From Shimia sp. SK013 (GTDB lineage Bacteria; Pseudomonadota; Alphaproteobacteria; Rhodobacterales; Rhodobacteraceae), in NCBI RefSeq assembly GCF_001292625.1, contig NZ_LAJH01000012.1:248001-312000 (forward strand): DNA of 64,000 bases, written 5' to 3'. This document shows, in pieces, positions 34,946 through 44,588 of this stretch. Position numbers and translations under genes: made by a program. Positions within the stretch are counted from its first letter, which is position 1, and each line of letters opens with the position of its first letter. Below the pieces are notes generated by a model that was given only the letters and a program-made list of their open reading frames with translations, ran no database searches and was not told where the DNA came from.

Positions 34946-36211
34946 ATGAACGACCCGCTTATGCCACCGCCGTTGACGGACGATTGTTTTGCGCTGCCTG
35001 CGGGCACCCATTGGACGCCGGTGGCTGAGGCGCATGCCATGCTAGAAGATCGTTTGGCTGTGGTGGTCGGGACAAAGACTGTTGCACTGGACGCCGCTTT
35101 GGATCGGGTGCTGGCGCAGGATGTCATCGCCCGACGGGCCAATCCGCCGGAAGCCAACTCTGCGGTGGATGGGTACGGGGTGCGCCATGCGGGCACGAAG
35201 GATGGACCGCAGACGATGGCGTTGATGACTGGGCGTTCGGCGGCAGGGGCGCCGTTTGAAGGCGTGCTGGCCGCTGGTCAGGCCGTGCGTATCCTGACGG
35301 GGGCGACAATACCGGAGGGCGTGGACACGGTGATCTTGCAAGAAGGCGTGACAACCGATGGTGCGCAGGTCGCGTTTCATGGTCCTCTCAAAAAGGGCGC
35401 TAACCTGCGGCAGGCTGGAGAAGATGTGGAAGCGGGCGATGTGATTTTGACCGAAGGGCGGCGGGTGACACCTGCGGATATGGCGCTGGCGGCAGCCACT
35501 GGGGTGTCGGACTTGCAGGTGCGAAACCGTCTTCGGGTCGCGGTGCTTTCCACGGGTGACGAGTTGGCCCAGCCGGGAGAGGACGCGCGGGCGGGCCAGA
35601 TTTATGATGCCAATCGGCCGATGTTACTGGCGATGATAAACCGGTTTGGCTTTGAGGCAGTAGATGCCGGGCGGGCGCCGGATGATCGGGCAGAGCTGAA
35701 ACGCATGATGGATCGTGCTGCGGAGACGTCGGACTTGATCCTCACGTCGGGCGGGGCCTCTGCTGGAGATGAAGACCATTTGTCGGCGCTGCTCAATGAA
35801 AGTGGTGCCATGACGTTGTGGCGACTTGCGATCAAACCGGGACGGCCGCTTGCGTTAGGGATGTGGCGCGGAAAACCGGTGTTTGGTCTGCCGGGCAATC
35901 CGGTGGCTGCTATGGTGTGCACCTTGATTTTTGCGCGACCGGCGATGGGGGCTTTGGCTGGTGAGGGCTGGCGTTTGCCGGAACCGATGATGGTGCCGGC
36001 CAATTTCACCAAAAGCAAAAAGCCGGGACGACGCGAGTACCTGCGCGCGCGTTTGCGCGATGGCAAAGCGGAGGCATTTGCGTCTGAAGGATCAGGCAGG
36101 ATTAGCGGTCTGAGCTGGGCCGAGGGTCTGGTCGCGCTGCCGGATGACGCTTGTGAAATAGCCCCCGGTACAGATGTCGCATTTTACAGCTACGCTGCAT
36201 TCGGGCTCTGA
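34946..36211 (+). CDS. moeA: Molybdopterin molybdenumtransferase
   Basis: A 421-residue MoeA, inserting molybdate into adenylylated molybdopterin. The four-domain order is intact: an N-terminal Pro-x-x-Asn-Ser-Ala-Val-Asp-Gly-Tyr segment, then Ile-Leu-Thr-Gly-Ala, then the MoCF-type domain with Ser-Thr-Gly-Asp-Glu-Leu and Leu-Thr-Ser-Gly-Gly-Ala-Ser, ending in a domain IV beta-barrel. It is the last gene of the fdhD-mobAB-moeA operon. No clear terminator follows in the 49-bp gap to the convergent cytochrome gene. Confidence 0.94.
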   Translation: MNDPLMPPPLTDDCFALPAGTHWTPVAEAHAMLEDRLAVVVGTKTVALDAALDRVLAQDVIARRANPPEANSAVDGYGVRHAGTKDGPQTMALMTGRSAAGAPFEGVLAAGQAVRILTGATIPEGVDTVILQEGVTTDGAQVAFHGPLKKGANLRQAGEDVEAGDVILTEGRRVTPADMALAAATGVSDLQVRNRLRVAVLSTGDELAQPGEDARAGQIYDANRPMLLAMINRFGFEAVDAGRAPDDRAELKRMMDRAAETSDLILTSGGASAGDEDHLSALLNESGAMTLWRLAIKPGRPLALGMWRGKPVFGLPGNPVAAMVCTLIFARPAMGALAGEGWRLPEPMMVPANFTKSKKPGRREYLRARLRDGKAEAFASEGSGRISGLSWAEGLVALPDDACEIAPGTDVAFYSYAAFGL

Positions 36212-36260
36212 GCTGCTTCTTATTCGCCTAAATACTCCGGACGCGACCTGCCGGAACCGC

Positions 36261-38219
36261 TTAAAATTCTGCTGCCAGCGACAACAGACTTATATCATTG
36301 GGGTTGGACTTTAACGCTTGCTGCATGAGCTCTTGCGCAGCTTCCAGCCCTTGTGCCTGTGCCACCATCCGAATGAGGCTGTGCCAGGCTTGCGGTGTCT
36401 GTGGGTTGATGCGCACAGCTTCGCTCAAGGCGGAAATTGCCGCCGGAACGTTGCCCGCGACCATCGAAAATCCGCCGACTTGCAAGTGAGCTTCTGCGAA
36501 ATCCATCTGGTTGCGCAGGACGCCGCCAAGTTCCGCGTAGGCTTTGCCAACCTGCGCGCGAAGCCCTTCTGACATCCGCCCTGGTTGCTGGCTGAGTATT
36601 GCGCGCGCCGCGGCAATCCGTACCGCGCGCGTGTCATCGTTCAATCCGCGGATCAAATAAGGCTCCGAGATTACAGACGCGCGTTGGCGCAACGCCGAAA
36701 GCGCGGCGACGCGTACTTGGGGATCAGCGTCATTCATAAACGCACCCAGGTCGGAGACTTCGAGGCTAATGGCCCCATCGCGCAGGAGCCACAACGCGGT
36801 CGCACGCACGATGTCCGGCTGATCCAAGTCCTGAGCCAGCCCAAGTAAAAGCGGCGCGGCCGAGGTCGGACTCCGTCGCCCTTTGGCAAGAACCTCGCCA
36901 TAGTGCGGCTGTTGCCATTGTCCGTCAGGGAACCATTCTTGGATTTTATCGGCGGCCCATGTGGCAGCTTGATCCGTGTGGCAGGTTGTGCACGCGTTGG
37001 GTGCACCCAGCACGTCACTCAAATCTGGGCGGGGCACGCGAAAGCTGTGATCGCGCCGGGCGTCGATACCCATATAGACCTTGTCGGTCATGTGGCAGTT
37101 CACGCACATTGCTGCGTCACTGTTTTGCGAATGGCGGGTATGGGCCTCGGTGTCGTAATCGGCCAAGGGCAAGCTTGGGAAATCCGGATTGCCCGCTTCG
37201 GAATGGCATTGCGTGCACACAGCATTGCCATCCGCAACCGTGTCGGCCGCGTGGGGCGTATGGCAATTGGCGCAGGTTACGCCCTTTTGGTGCATCTTGG
37301 ATTGTAAGAACGAGCCATAGACATAGACCTCGTCCAATATCTGCCCGTCCGCGTGATAGAGCTCGGGACGCAACATAGCGAGGTTGTAGCTATCTGCAAA
37401 AGCCACTCCGGGCACAGGATTGCCGTCGCCAAAAGCCTCGCGTCGGGCGTGACATCCGGCGCATTGCGCCATTTGGCCTTCTGGATTGGACAGAACCTCG
37501 GCAAATCCCCAAAATTCCGGTCCGCTGACAGTTGGGTCTGCGGTTGTTTTGTTTGCAATTGCCACATGTGCCGATCCCGGGCCATGGCAAGCTTCGCATC
37601 CTACACCAATCTCGACCTGTCTTGAGGCATAGCTTCGGTTGCGGAAGTCGTAGTTTTTCTCAAATCCGGTGGCGTGGCACTCTGCGCAACGTGCATTCCA
37701 GTTCTTATAGGCACCGGACCAGTGAAACGCGTCCACAGGTGGCAAATCCTGATCCGGATAAAGGTGGTACCAGCGCCGCTGCTCCACATCCCAGACGATA
37801 TCAAAGCTCTGTAAAAAGCCGTCGCCTGTTTCAAGGATCAGATGCTCCAGCGGATGCACACCACCAACAGAGTGCACCTTGTAAACGGTTGTGGTGGCAT
37901 CGCTCTCTTGAACTGTGACGGTCAATCCGTCGGTGTCTTTTGTAAACTTTGCCTGCAGGCCGTTCGCGGAAAACATTTCGCCCTCAAAGGCGCCCACCAA
38001 AGTGTCCGGGCCCGCAAGCCGCCAGGCCTTTGCGTGATGGGAGCCTTGCCATGCGGCGTAGGCCTGTGTGTGGCAGTCAGCGCAGGCTTGGGACCCGATA
38101 TAGTCTGCTGTCCCATCCCCGCCCTGCTGCGCAATTGCGGGCACACTTGCCGACAAAAAGACGCCAAAGACCAAGGTAAAGATCCGGAGGGAAATGCTGT
38201 CACGTGGCCAGAAATTCAT
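36261..38219 (-). CDS. Octaheme c-type cytochrome with HEAT/TPR C-terminus
   Basis: A 652-residue periplasmic protein. A Sec signal is visible at about 13-30 (cleavage after Ala-Ile-Ala). Eight CxxCH heme-binding motifs begin at residues 46, 178, 208, 253, 316, 335, 372 and 410. Residues about 425-540 look like HEAT-type helical repeats, and about 560-652 like TPRs. The heme part resembles the cytochrome c554/multiheme superfamily, so it is probably an electron-transfer protein, or a catalytic one with protein-binding repeats. The preferred start is ATG 38219. It lies 157 bp downstream of batD on the same strand and ends the unusual sulfatase/MoxR block. Confidence 0.85.
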   Translation of the reverse strand: MNFWPRDSISLRIFTLVFGVFLSASVPAIAQQGGDGTADYIGSQACADCHTQAYAAWQGSHHAKAWRLAGPDTLVGAFEGEMFSANGLQAKFTKDTDGLTVTVQESDATTTVYKVHSVGGVHPLEHLILETGDGFLQSFDIVWDVEQRRWYHLYPDQDLPPVDAFHWSGAYKNWNARCAECHATGFEKNYDFRNRSYASRQVEIGVGCEACHGPGSAHVAIANKTTADPTVSGPEFWGFAEVLSNPEGQMAQCAGCHARREAFGDGNPVPGVAFADSYNLAMLRPELYHADGQILDEVYVYGSFLQSKMHQKGVTCANCHTPHAADTVADGNAVCTQCHSEAGNPDFPSLPLADYDTEAHTRHSQNSDAAMCVNCHMTDKVYMGIDARRDHSFRVPRPDLSDVLGAPNACTTCHTDQAATWAADKIQEWFPDGQWQQPHYGEVLAKGRRSPTSAAPLLLGLAQDLDQPDIVRATALWLLRDGAISLEVSDLGAFMNDADPQVRVAALSALRQRASVISEPYLIRGLNDDTRAVRIAAARAILSQQPGRMSEGLRAQVGKAYAELGGVLRNQMDFAEAHLQVGGFSMVAGNVPAAISALSEAVRINPQTPQAWHSLIRMVAQAQGLEAAQELMQQALKSNPNDISLLSLAAEF

Positions 38220-38376
38220 AAGGGCCCTTTCGGCCGGCACGCAGTGGTTTTTGGCAAAGCCAGTGCCTTAGCGCCGGAGATAAAATCAGTCACTCGCCGA
38301 CTATGCGACAGTATGGGAGGGACGCAAAGTCTGCATATCCACACAAGGCGAAAAATCTTTTAGCCATTGCATCTGG

Positions 38377-39627
38377 CTAGGTCGGATTAAGAGGCGGCAA
38401 AATGTTGGGATTGGACCGCGCCAATCTACTTTTACGGTCCACTTTGAACGCGTCGGAAAGCGCATCCCATGCCTCGGTTCCGTCTGGTTCTTTCCCATAA
38501 AAACCTTTCCCAACCGCCGCCAACGCGGTTTGCAAGCCAGACCCAGATTGACCGGGACAGCGGGCCTCCCAAAGAGGCAAGGCGCGGTAAACTTGTGAAA
38601 GATCATGGGCGCGGATCGCATCGGTCACCAATGAACTTGCATAAGCTTCGCTGTTGAACCAGCGGGCGCGACGCCGTTGCAATGCCGCAGTCACAGGCGG
38701 AACCACATACCGCTGAGACAGGCGCAGCGTTGCCGCCAAAATCGCCAGTATTGTGGCAACAACGACGATTTGACGTCGGCTGATCACGGGCTCTCTTGGT
38801 GCTGCGGGCGCATCAATCTCGACGGTTGCGCCATTCAATTGTGCCGTTTCGACTTTGTTGGTCTTGGTGTTGAACCACTGCACCGAGATTGCAGGGAGTT
38901 CCAGAGTGCCGCCAAATTGCGCGACATAGCTGGTGGTCTCAAGCCTCATGCCGGAAAGCACCCCGCGATCCTCACTTTCAGACACCGCAGCCTCTTTGGG
39001 GTAGGCCCGCGCCGCGTCAGTCTCGATTGGCGCAATCAGGGGTGGCAGGAAAAGCGCGGAACTACCTGTGATCTTGGCGGTGACGGTGCGTGTCAGGGCG
39101 TCACCTTCACCGAGCACCCCATCGTTTCCCTCAAGTTCTTGCGTCAGCGTGAGCCCCTGCGCCACGATCAGCGGATCCAATTGTTCTGCGCCGGGCGGGA
39201 CCGTTGCCTCAAAGACGATTGGCCCCAAAGGCACATCAATTGAAATCGGCGCGCGAGTTTCGGGGTCGGCATAGGTCACCCCCACTGATTTTTGCGTCAG
39301 GGAAAACCTGCCCGGTACCATCGGGTACAAGCGATAGGCACGGCTGACACCCGACCACGTTTCGCCCTCGATGGTTTCGCTTACCGGATTGCTGGCACGG
39401 CTCGGCAGTCGCACAATCAGGTTGGGAGTTTCCATCGACGGGAACTGGGGCGGTTGCGGGAGCCATGTGGGCACCAAAACCGTTACTCTCAAGACAATTG
39501 GCTGGCCAACAACCGGCGGTTCTTCAGGCAATGCTGCGCGCACGATCACCGGCGGTTGAGAAATTTCCTGTGCGCGGATTTCACCGCCGATCCCGAGCAT
39601 CAATAAGGCCAGCAGCACACGGATCAT
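38377..39627 (-). CDS. batD: BatD-like protein
   Basis: A 416-residue protein with a signal peptide (hydrophobic core 2-12, then Arg-Ala-Gln), a long beta-sandwich periplasmic part with the BatD/oxygen-tolerance pattern, one transmembrane helix at about 290-310 and a cytoplasmic tail. It is the usual third member of the Bat set. The start overlaps the preceding VWA-TPR gene by 4 nt (ATGA). Its contribution is unknown even in Bacteroides, where Bat proteins affect aerotolerance. Confidence 0.8.
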   Translation of the reverse strand: MIRVLLALLMLGIGGEIRAQEISQPPVIVRAALPEEPPVVGQPIVLRVTVLVPTWLPQPPQFPSMETPNLIVRLPSRASNPVSETIEGETWSGVSRAYRLYPMVPGRFSLTQKSVGVTYADPETRAPISIDVPLGPIVFEATVPPGAEQLDPLIVAQGLTLTQELEGNDGVLGEGDALTRTVTAKITGSSALFLPPLIAPIETDAARAYPKEAAVSESEDRGVLSGMRLETTSYVAQFGGTLELPAISVQWFNTKTNKVETAQLNGATVEIDAPAAPREPVISRRQIVVVATILAILAATLRLSQRYVVPPVTAALQRRRARWFNSEAYASSLVTDAIRAHDLSQVYRALPLWEARCPGQSGSGLQTALAAVGKGFYGKEPDGTEAWDALSDAFKVDRKSRLARSNPNILPPLNPT

Positions 39628-41168
39628 GGCTGATCCCTCGTGGCATTTTCCTGCACAAATCGGGCGCGCAGAAAGTCTCCCATATCTGTGTCCACAGAGC
39701 GCATCCACTGCTCGGCGGTTTGCATCGGCGGGGGTGTGTCTTCTTGCTCGGAAAAATCGGTGTCTGTCTCGGCGCCACGGTTGGCTTCATTGTCGAACAC
39801 AACATCGTCCGCGCCGACGCCTGTTTCCTCTCCGGTGTCCCCTGCTTCGCGCGCGGACTCGACATACTCCAGAACTGCGCGGCTGACTTGCAGGTTCCAT
39901 TCGGCCTCAGCGTAGTCTGGACGCAATGTCAAAGCCCTCTCATAGGCCGCAATCGCGGGCCGGTATTGGCGGTTTCGCATGCGTGCCAAACCCTCGGCAA
40001 ACGCGGCCTCCGGCGTGTCGATCCGCGCATAAAGGTCGGCAGCCTCCTCGTAGTCGCCCGATTTGAGCAGCGCATAGCCACGCCACATCGGGTGTTGAAA
40101 CCGCTTTGCCGCGTCGGAATAATTTTTGTCGCGCATGGCGATCATGCCGCGCTGATCCGGCGTGAAAAACCAATCAAGCACGTCTGCCCGCGCAGACGAG
40201 GGTGCGACGGTCCCACCCAACAGAAGGGCAACGACTGCCCAGCGCATCGTCCATCCGCGCCGGAACCAAATCAGCAACAGCGGCATCGCCAACCAGCCCA
40301 AGACCCATCCCCGGTCTTCCCATTCCAGACGCTCGTCTTCCAAAAGCGCAGCCCGGTACGCCGAGGCTGTGGCTCGCTCTATGGCTTTGATATCGGAGTC
40401 ATCCGCGCTCAGGGGCACAACTGTGGCGCCGGGGATTTGCGCAAGCGCGCCAGTCGCAGCGCCTTTGGGCGCTGCCACCAAAAAAATCACCGGCGCATCT
40501 CCGGTTTGCGCATCCGCTGTAAAGGCTGCGGCATCGTTTGCGTCCAGCGCATCCAAGACAAACAGGATCGCGCCGGGCGTCTGGCTGCTCTGCAAAGCAG
40601 TTTTCGCCAGTTTGAGCGCGTCAGTCGCGTTCTCCCCCGGCGTTGGCATGACCGCAGGCGACAAAGCCTCTAACATAACCCGAAAAACATTCGGATCTTC
40701 GGTCAGAGGCGCAACCTGATGTGCGGTTCCACCATAGGCAATCAACCCAGTGCGCGCGCCTGCGCGGGCTTCAACAAGGTCGAGAATTTTGAATTTTGCG
40801 CGTTCCAGGCGGTTAGGTGGCAGGTCCGGTGCCTCCATCGATCGGCTCACTTCCAGCACAACAACCATAGGTGCGGTCTTGGCCAGCAACGGATTTGGCA
40901 CACGGGTCCACGACGGTCCCGCCGCAGCCAGGCTAAGCAGGATCAGGCAGATAGCAACGCCGTCAATCGGCACAAAACGCCGGTCCTTACCAGCGCCAAC
41001 GGTGAGCGCACGCGCAAGATGCGGCGCCATACCCCGCGTGGGTTGATCTGGTTTCACCAATTGATGCCGAATGGCCCACCAGAGCAGCCCGATTGGCAGC
41101 AGCAGGCCCAAAAACGCAGGGCGCAGGAACCGAAAGGCGCTGACGGCATCCCAAAACACATCCATCAT
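39624..41168 (-). CDS. BatB-type VWA protein with TPR (BatB/C-like)
   Basis: A 514-residue membrane protein: an N-terminal helix pair, a VWA domain at about 95-275, a membrane segment near 290-320, then TPRs at about 345-440 and an acidic tail. It resembles BatB fused to BatC, an arrangement known in several phyla. The MIDAS signature, usually DxSxS, reads Glu106-Val-Ser-Arg-Ser, so metal binding may be altered. Its start overlaps the batA stop by 4 nt and its end overlaps batD by 4 nt. Confidence 0.83.
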   Translation of the reverse strand: MMDVFWDAVSAFRFLRPAFLGLLLPIGLLWWAIRHQLVKPDQPTRGMAPHLARALTVGAGKDRRFVPIDGVAICLILLSLAAAGPSWTRVPNPLLAKTAPMVVVLEVSRSMEAPDLPPNRLERAKFKILDLVEARAGARTGLIAYGGTAHQVAPLTEDPNVFRVMLEALSPAVMPTPGENATDALKLAKTALQSSQTPGAILFVLDALDANDAAAFTADAQTGDAPVIFLVAAPKGAATGALAQIPGATVVPLSADDSDIKAIERATASAYRAALLEDERLEWEDRGWVLGWLAMPLLLIWFRRGWTMRWAVVALLLGGTVAPSSARADVLDWFFTPDQRGMIAMRDKNYSDAAKRFQHPMWRGYALLKSGDYEEAADLYARIDTPEAAFAEGLARMRNRQYRPAIAAYERALTLRPDYAEAEWNLQVSRAVLEYVESAREAGDTGEETGVGADDVVFDNEANRGAETDTDFSEQEDTPPPMQTAEQWMRSVDTDMGDFLRARFVQENATRDQP

Positions 41169-42151
41169 GCTTTGGCCCTCCGCAAATCTGTCAGGTGTAA
41201 ACCCAGCAGCGTCACCATGGCCAAAATAGCCGCGCAGCCAAACGCGATCCATGCCAGTGGGCGTTTGGGCTGAAAGCTGAGGGTTTCCGTCATCCGGGGA
41301 TTGAGACGGTCGATCTCGTCATAGATATCCTGCAGACCATCGCGGCCAGAGGCAAAGTAAAACGCGCCGCCGGTGCGACGCGCAATGTCTTCCAAAGCTT
41401 GCAAATCAACCTTGTCATCGCCACTGCCTGATGGATCACCAACTCCGACTGTGAAGATTTTTACGCCTCTGTCGGCGGCAATTTCAGCCGCGTTCACAGG
41501 CGACATGCGGCTTGAGGTATCCGCGCCGTCAGACAACAAAACCATCAGTCTCTGGTCCACCTCAGAGGTTTCAAAAGTGCGGATTGCGAGGCCAATTGCA
41601 TCGCCAATTGCCGTGTGAGGGCCCGCCATGCCAACCGTGGTCGCGTCAAGCAAATCGCGCACCACCGCAAGGTCTTCGGTAAAGGGGGTTTGTACAAACG
41701 CGCGGGTCCCAAACACAACGAGTGCCACTCTGTCGCCTGCGCGGGCTTCAATGAATTCGCCAACGACATCTTTGACGACCGCAAGGCGTTGTTGCGGTTC
41801 CCCATTGGTGTCTTTCATATCGCGCGCATCCATCGATCCGGAGATATCAACCGCGATCACAAGATCCCGTGCGGCTTTTTCAATTGTGGACAACTGACCC
41901 AGCTGCTCGGGTCGTGCCAATCCCAGCACAAGCAGCATCCAGACAAGCGTTGCAGCGACAATTTGCACGCGCTTGCGCGCCAGGATCGATGCCCCCGCCT
42001 TGGCTTGTACGCCCGCCGCCTTGGTCAGCTGCCGGAAAAACGGGATGCGGATCGCTTTGCTTTGTTCCCGATGCGGTGGCGCGAATTTCCAGATTAGCCA
42101 GGGCAATGGCAAAAGCAAAATCGCCCAGGGAAACGCCAGCGTGTAGGTCAT
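41165..42151 (-). CDS. batA: BatA-type VWA membrane protein
   Basis: A 328-residue protein with a TM helix near 8-22, a second near 62-78, a VWA domain at about 95-280 with canonical MIDAS Asp102-Ile-Ser-Gly-Ser plus downstream Thr and LSDGAD, and a C-terminal TM helix. VWA proteins of this set are clients or partners of the MoxR ATPase. ATGA overlaps join it to DUF4381 upstream and to the VWA-TPR gene downstream. Confidence 0.87.
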   Translation of the reverse strand: MTYTLAFPWAILLLPLPWLIWKFAPPHREQSKAIRIPFFRQLTKAAGVQAKAGASILARKRVQIVAATLVWMLLVLGLARPEQLGQLSTIEKAARDLVIAVDISGSMDARDMKDTNGEPQQRLAVVKDVVGEFIEARAGDRVALVVFGTRAFVQTPFTEDLAVVRDLLDATTVGMAGPHTAIGDAIGLAIRTFETSEVDQRLMVLLSDGADTSSRMSPVNAAEIAADRGVKIFTVGVGDPSGSGDDKVDLQALEDIARRTGGAFYFASGRDGLQDIYDEIDRLNPRMTETLSFQPKRPLAWIAFGCAAILAMVTLLGLHLTDLRRAKA

Positions 42152-42630
42152 TGCATCGACCCTGCCGTATGCGTCTTCAGCCATACGCGGCATTGCGCCT
42201 TCAGTTCGGGATTTTCGCGTGAGTTTTGGTGATAGGGGCCGGCGACAAGCGCCTCCGCCGCCAGGCCCGAAAAGGGTGCGTCAGGACAGTTTGAATTTAA
42301 AAACTGCACCCAGTCCTGCCCGACCAAAGAGGCAACTTTCCGACGAGGGAACGCCACCAAAGCCGCGCGGCGTATTATTCTTGCCATTGTGGCAGGGTCT
42401 GCTGCAACCGAGTGTAATTCGGCGAGCGCTTCGCGGCGATAAGCAGTAGCCCGCCGACGTCGGACCAACACCACACACCCCCAGGAACATGCCATCACGG
42501 TCGCGATGGCCAGCCAGATCCACCCTTGGGTTTCCGGCATCATTGAAATCGGCTCGGGTTCAGGTACCGGCTTGAGCAGGTTGAGCAGGTCGACAAGCCC
42601 AAGCCCGTCGGTGTCAGGAGCATCCGCCAT
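42148..42630 (-). CDS. DUF4381 domain-containing protein
   Basis: A 160-residue protein with a short N-terminus (Leu-Val-Asp-Leu-Leu-Asn-Leu-Leu), one TM helix at about 35-55, a basic stretch, then a helical cytoplasmic domain. DUF4381 occurs almost only in MoxR-DUF58-VWA loci, between DUF58 and BatA, as here. ATG 42630 overlaps the DUF58 stop by 1 nt (TGATG). The molecular role is unknown. Confidence 0.78.
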   Translation of the reverse strand: MADAPDTDGLGLVDLLNLLKPVPEPEPISMMPETQGWIWLAIATVMACSWGCVVLVRRRRATAYRREALAELHSVAADPATMARIIRRAALVAFPRRKVASLVGQDWVQFLNSNCPDAPFSGLAAEALVAGPYHQNSRENPELKAQCRVWLKTHTAGSMQ

Positions 42631-43574
42631 CAGCGCGCGCCACCTTTGAGGCCCAACAGTTCCCGCAATTGCGGCACCGTGTCGCGTGATGTGGTCAACG
42701 GCAGCACCGGAATGCGGTATTTTCCAGCCCACCCAATCGATCTGGCGACGCGCCCTCGCGTAAACGACCCAATACGCTCGGCGCGGTCACCCTCTTGAAG
42801 GTTCAGATCCGCCTGCAATTGTCCGTCCGAAACCACAATTCGAAGGTCGTCGGGCAATCGGCTCTCTGTGGGGTCCGTGACTGGAAACAGCATCACATCG
42901 TTGTGCGCCGCCATACGACGCACCAGATTTTCTGTTTTCTCGTCGGCTTCGGAAAAATCAGAGAAAATCAGGATAAGATTGCCAGTGGTCGCAATGCGCG
43001 CAGCCGCTTCGAGCGGTTGATTGAGTGGCATGGACTGGGTCACAATCCGGTCCGCTCGCAGCGCGCAATTGGCATCCCCAATAGCTGACACAAACCGGTT
43101 CAACGCTTTTTCAGAGGCTTTGGGGCGCAATTCCGCGACGACCTCGTCGGAAAACACGATGCCTCCGACCCTATCGCCTTGCGCCCGGATCCGGAATGCA
43201 GCCAAGGTTGCAGCCTCTGCTGCGGTTACCGATTTCATGTTGTGCTGGCTGCCATAGAACATGCTCATGCGCTGATCGACCAGCAACAAGGTCGGCCGGT
43301 CCCGTTCTTCGGTATAAACCCGCACATATGGGGTGCCTGTGCGCGCCGTGACTTTCCAGTCAATTGTGCGTGTGTCATCCCCGATTTGGTAATTGCGCAG
43401 CTCTTCGAAATTCAGGCCCCGTCCGCGCAGTCGCGATGAGTGCCGCCCGTTCAATAAAGACCGGACCGGTTGGCGTGGCAACAGCGACAAAGCCCGCGCT
43501 GGACCCGAAAGACGACGCAGGTGGGCGTGATCGGCGTGTATCCTGGGGTCCAAATCTTGCGTTTTCTCAGCCAT
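42630..43574 (-). CDS. DUF58 domain-containing protein
   Basis: A 314-residue soluble protein. The DUF58 signature is clear: Arg-Gly-x-Gly-Leu-Asn-Phe-Glu-Glu-Leu-Arg-x-Tyr, then Asp-Asp-x-Arg-x-Ile-Asp-Trp, then a VWA-like core with Asp-Phe-Ser. It is a conserved partner of MoxR ATPases. ATG 43574 is preferred over the upstream start at 43610, which would run into moxR. It starts 10 nt past the moxR stop. Confidence 0.88.
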   Translation of the reverse strand: MAEKTQDLDPRIHADHAHLRRLSGPARALSLLPRQPVRSLLNGRHSSRLRGRGLNFEELRNYQIGDDTRTIDWKVTARTGTPYVRVYTEERDRPTLLLVDQRMSMFYGSQHNMKSVTAAEAATLAAFRIRAQGDRVGGIVFSDEVVAELRPKASEKALNRFVSAIGDANCALRADRIVTQSMPLNQPLEAAARIATTGNLILIFSDFSEADEKTENLVRRMAAHNDVMLFPVTDPTESRLPDDLRIVVSDGQLQADLNLQEGDRAERIGSFTRGRVARSIGWAGKYRIPVLPLTTSRDTVPQLRELLGLKGGAR

Positions 43575-43584
43575 GCGGACCGCC

Positions 43585-44562
43585 TCAGGGCAACGCGACT
43601 TGCGCCGCAATTTCGTCGATTACCTGATCGACAGTCACGCCATCACCTTGCGCTTCGAACGACAACGCTATCCGATGCCGGAACACATCATGCAAGATCG
43701 CGCGCACATCTACCGGATCGACGTAGTCCCGGCTTTGCAGCCATGCATGCGCGCGGGAGCATTTGTCCAAGGCCAGAGACGCCCGCGGACTGGCGCCAAC
43801 TTCAATCCACCGGGCAAGATCATCCGACAGCGCAGCCGGTGTTCGCGTCGCCTGCACGAGATCGGCGATGTAGCGATCCATTGCGTCAGACACGTGAATT
43901 TTCCCGATCTCGACCCGCGCAGCAAACACCGTGTCCTGCGCAATTGGTTCGGCCCGCTCCGCTCCGACGGTGCGGTGCGCCTTTTGCTCTTCGCTCCGGA
44001 CCAGCCGGATCACGTTCACCTCTTCCTCAACAGACGGATAAAGCACTTGAACGTGCATCAAGAAGCGGTCCATCTGTGCCTCGGGCAAGGGATACGTCCC
44101 TTCTTGCTCGATCGGGTTTTGTGTGGCCATCACGGTAAAAAGTGGCGGCATTTTATGGGTGGTACCGGCAACTGTGACCTGTCGCTCTTCCATCGCCTCA
44201 AGAAGGGCGGCTTGTACTTTGGCAGGCGCGCGGTTGATCTCATCTGCCAGCACTACGTTTGCAAAAATGGGGCCCGCCTCAAAGCGGAACTCGGCGCCCT
44301 CGGACGTTTGGTGATACACCTCTGTTCCGGTCACATCCGCAGGCAACATGTCGGGCGTAAACTGGATGCGGGAAAACTCGGCCTCAAGATTGTTGGACAA
44401 GGCTTTGACCGCCCGTGTTTTGGCAAGCCCCGGCAAACCTTCAATCAGCAGGTTGCCATTCGCCAGCAAACCAATGATCAACCGCTCGATCACATCGCGT
44501 TGGCCAATAATGCTTTCGCCCATGCGCGTGCGCAATGTCGCGATCTGCTCGAGTGGGGACAT
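43585..44562 (-). CDS. MoxR-family AAA+ ATPase
   Basis: A 325-residue AAA+ ATPase with Walker A Gly-Leu-Pro-Gly-Leu-Ala-Lys-Thr at 42-49, Walker B VVLADEIN at 103-110, sensor 1 in ATQNPIEQEGTYPLPEAQMDRF, and a C-terminal lid domain with Gly-Ala-Ser-Pro-Arg. MoxR proteins act with VWA partners as chaperones in enzyme maturation or envelope stress. It begins the MoxR-DUF58-DUF4381-BatA-BatB-BatD run and lies 26 nt downstream of the phosphatase gene. Confidence 0.93.
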   Translation of the reverse strand: MSPLEQIATLRTRMGESIIGQRDVIERLIIGLLANGNLLIEGLPGLAKTRAVKALSNNLEAEFSRIQFTPDMLPADVTGTEVYHQTSEGAEFRFEAGPIFANVVLADEINRAPAKVQAALLEAMEERQVTVAGTTHKMPPLFTVMATQNPIEQEGTYPLPEAQMDRFLMHVQVLYPSVEEEVNVIRLVRSEEQKAHRTVGAERAEPIAQDTVFAARVEIGKIHVSDAMDRYIADLVQATRTPAALSDDLARWIEVGASPRASLALDKCSRAHAWLQSRDYVDPVDVRAILHDVFRHRIALSFEAQGDGVTVDQVIDEIAAQVALP

Positions 44563-44588
44563 GCGGGTACTCCTGCTGTTGTGCGGAT

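Noticed and set aside
39465-40673. 402-codon plus-strand frame across batD and the VWA-TPR gene
   Set aside because: Spans the antisense of two confidently called genes and their overlap; Arg/His/Pro-rich with no recognisable motif.
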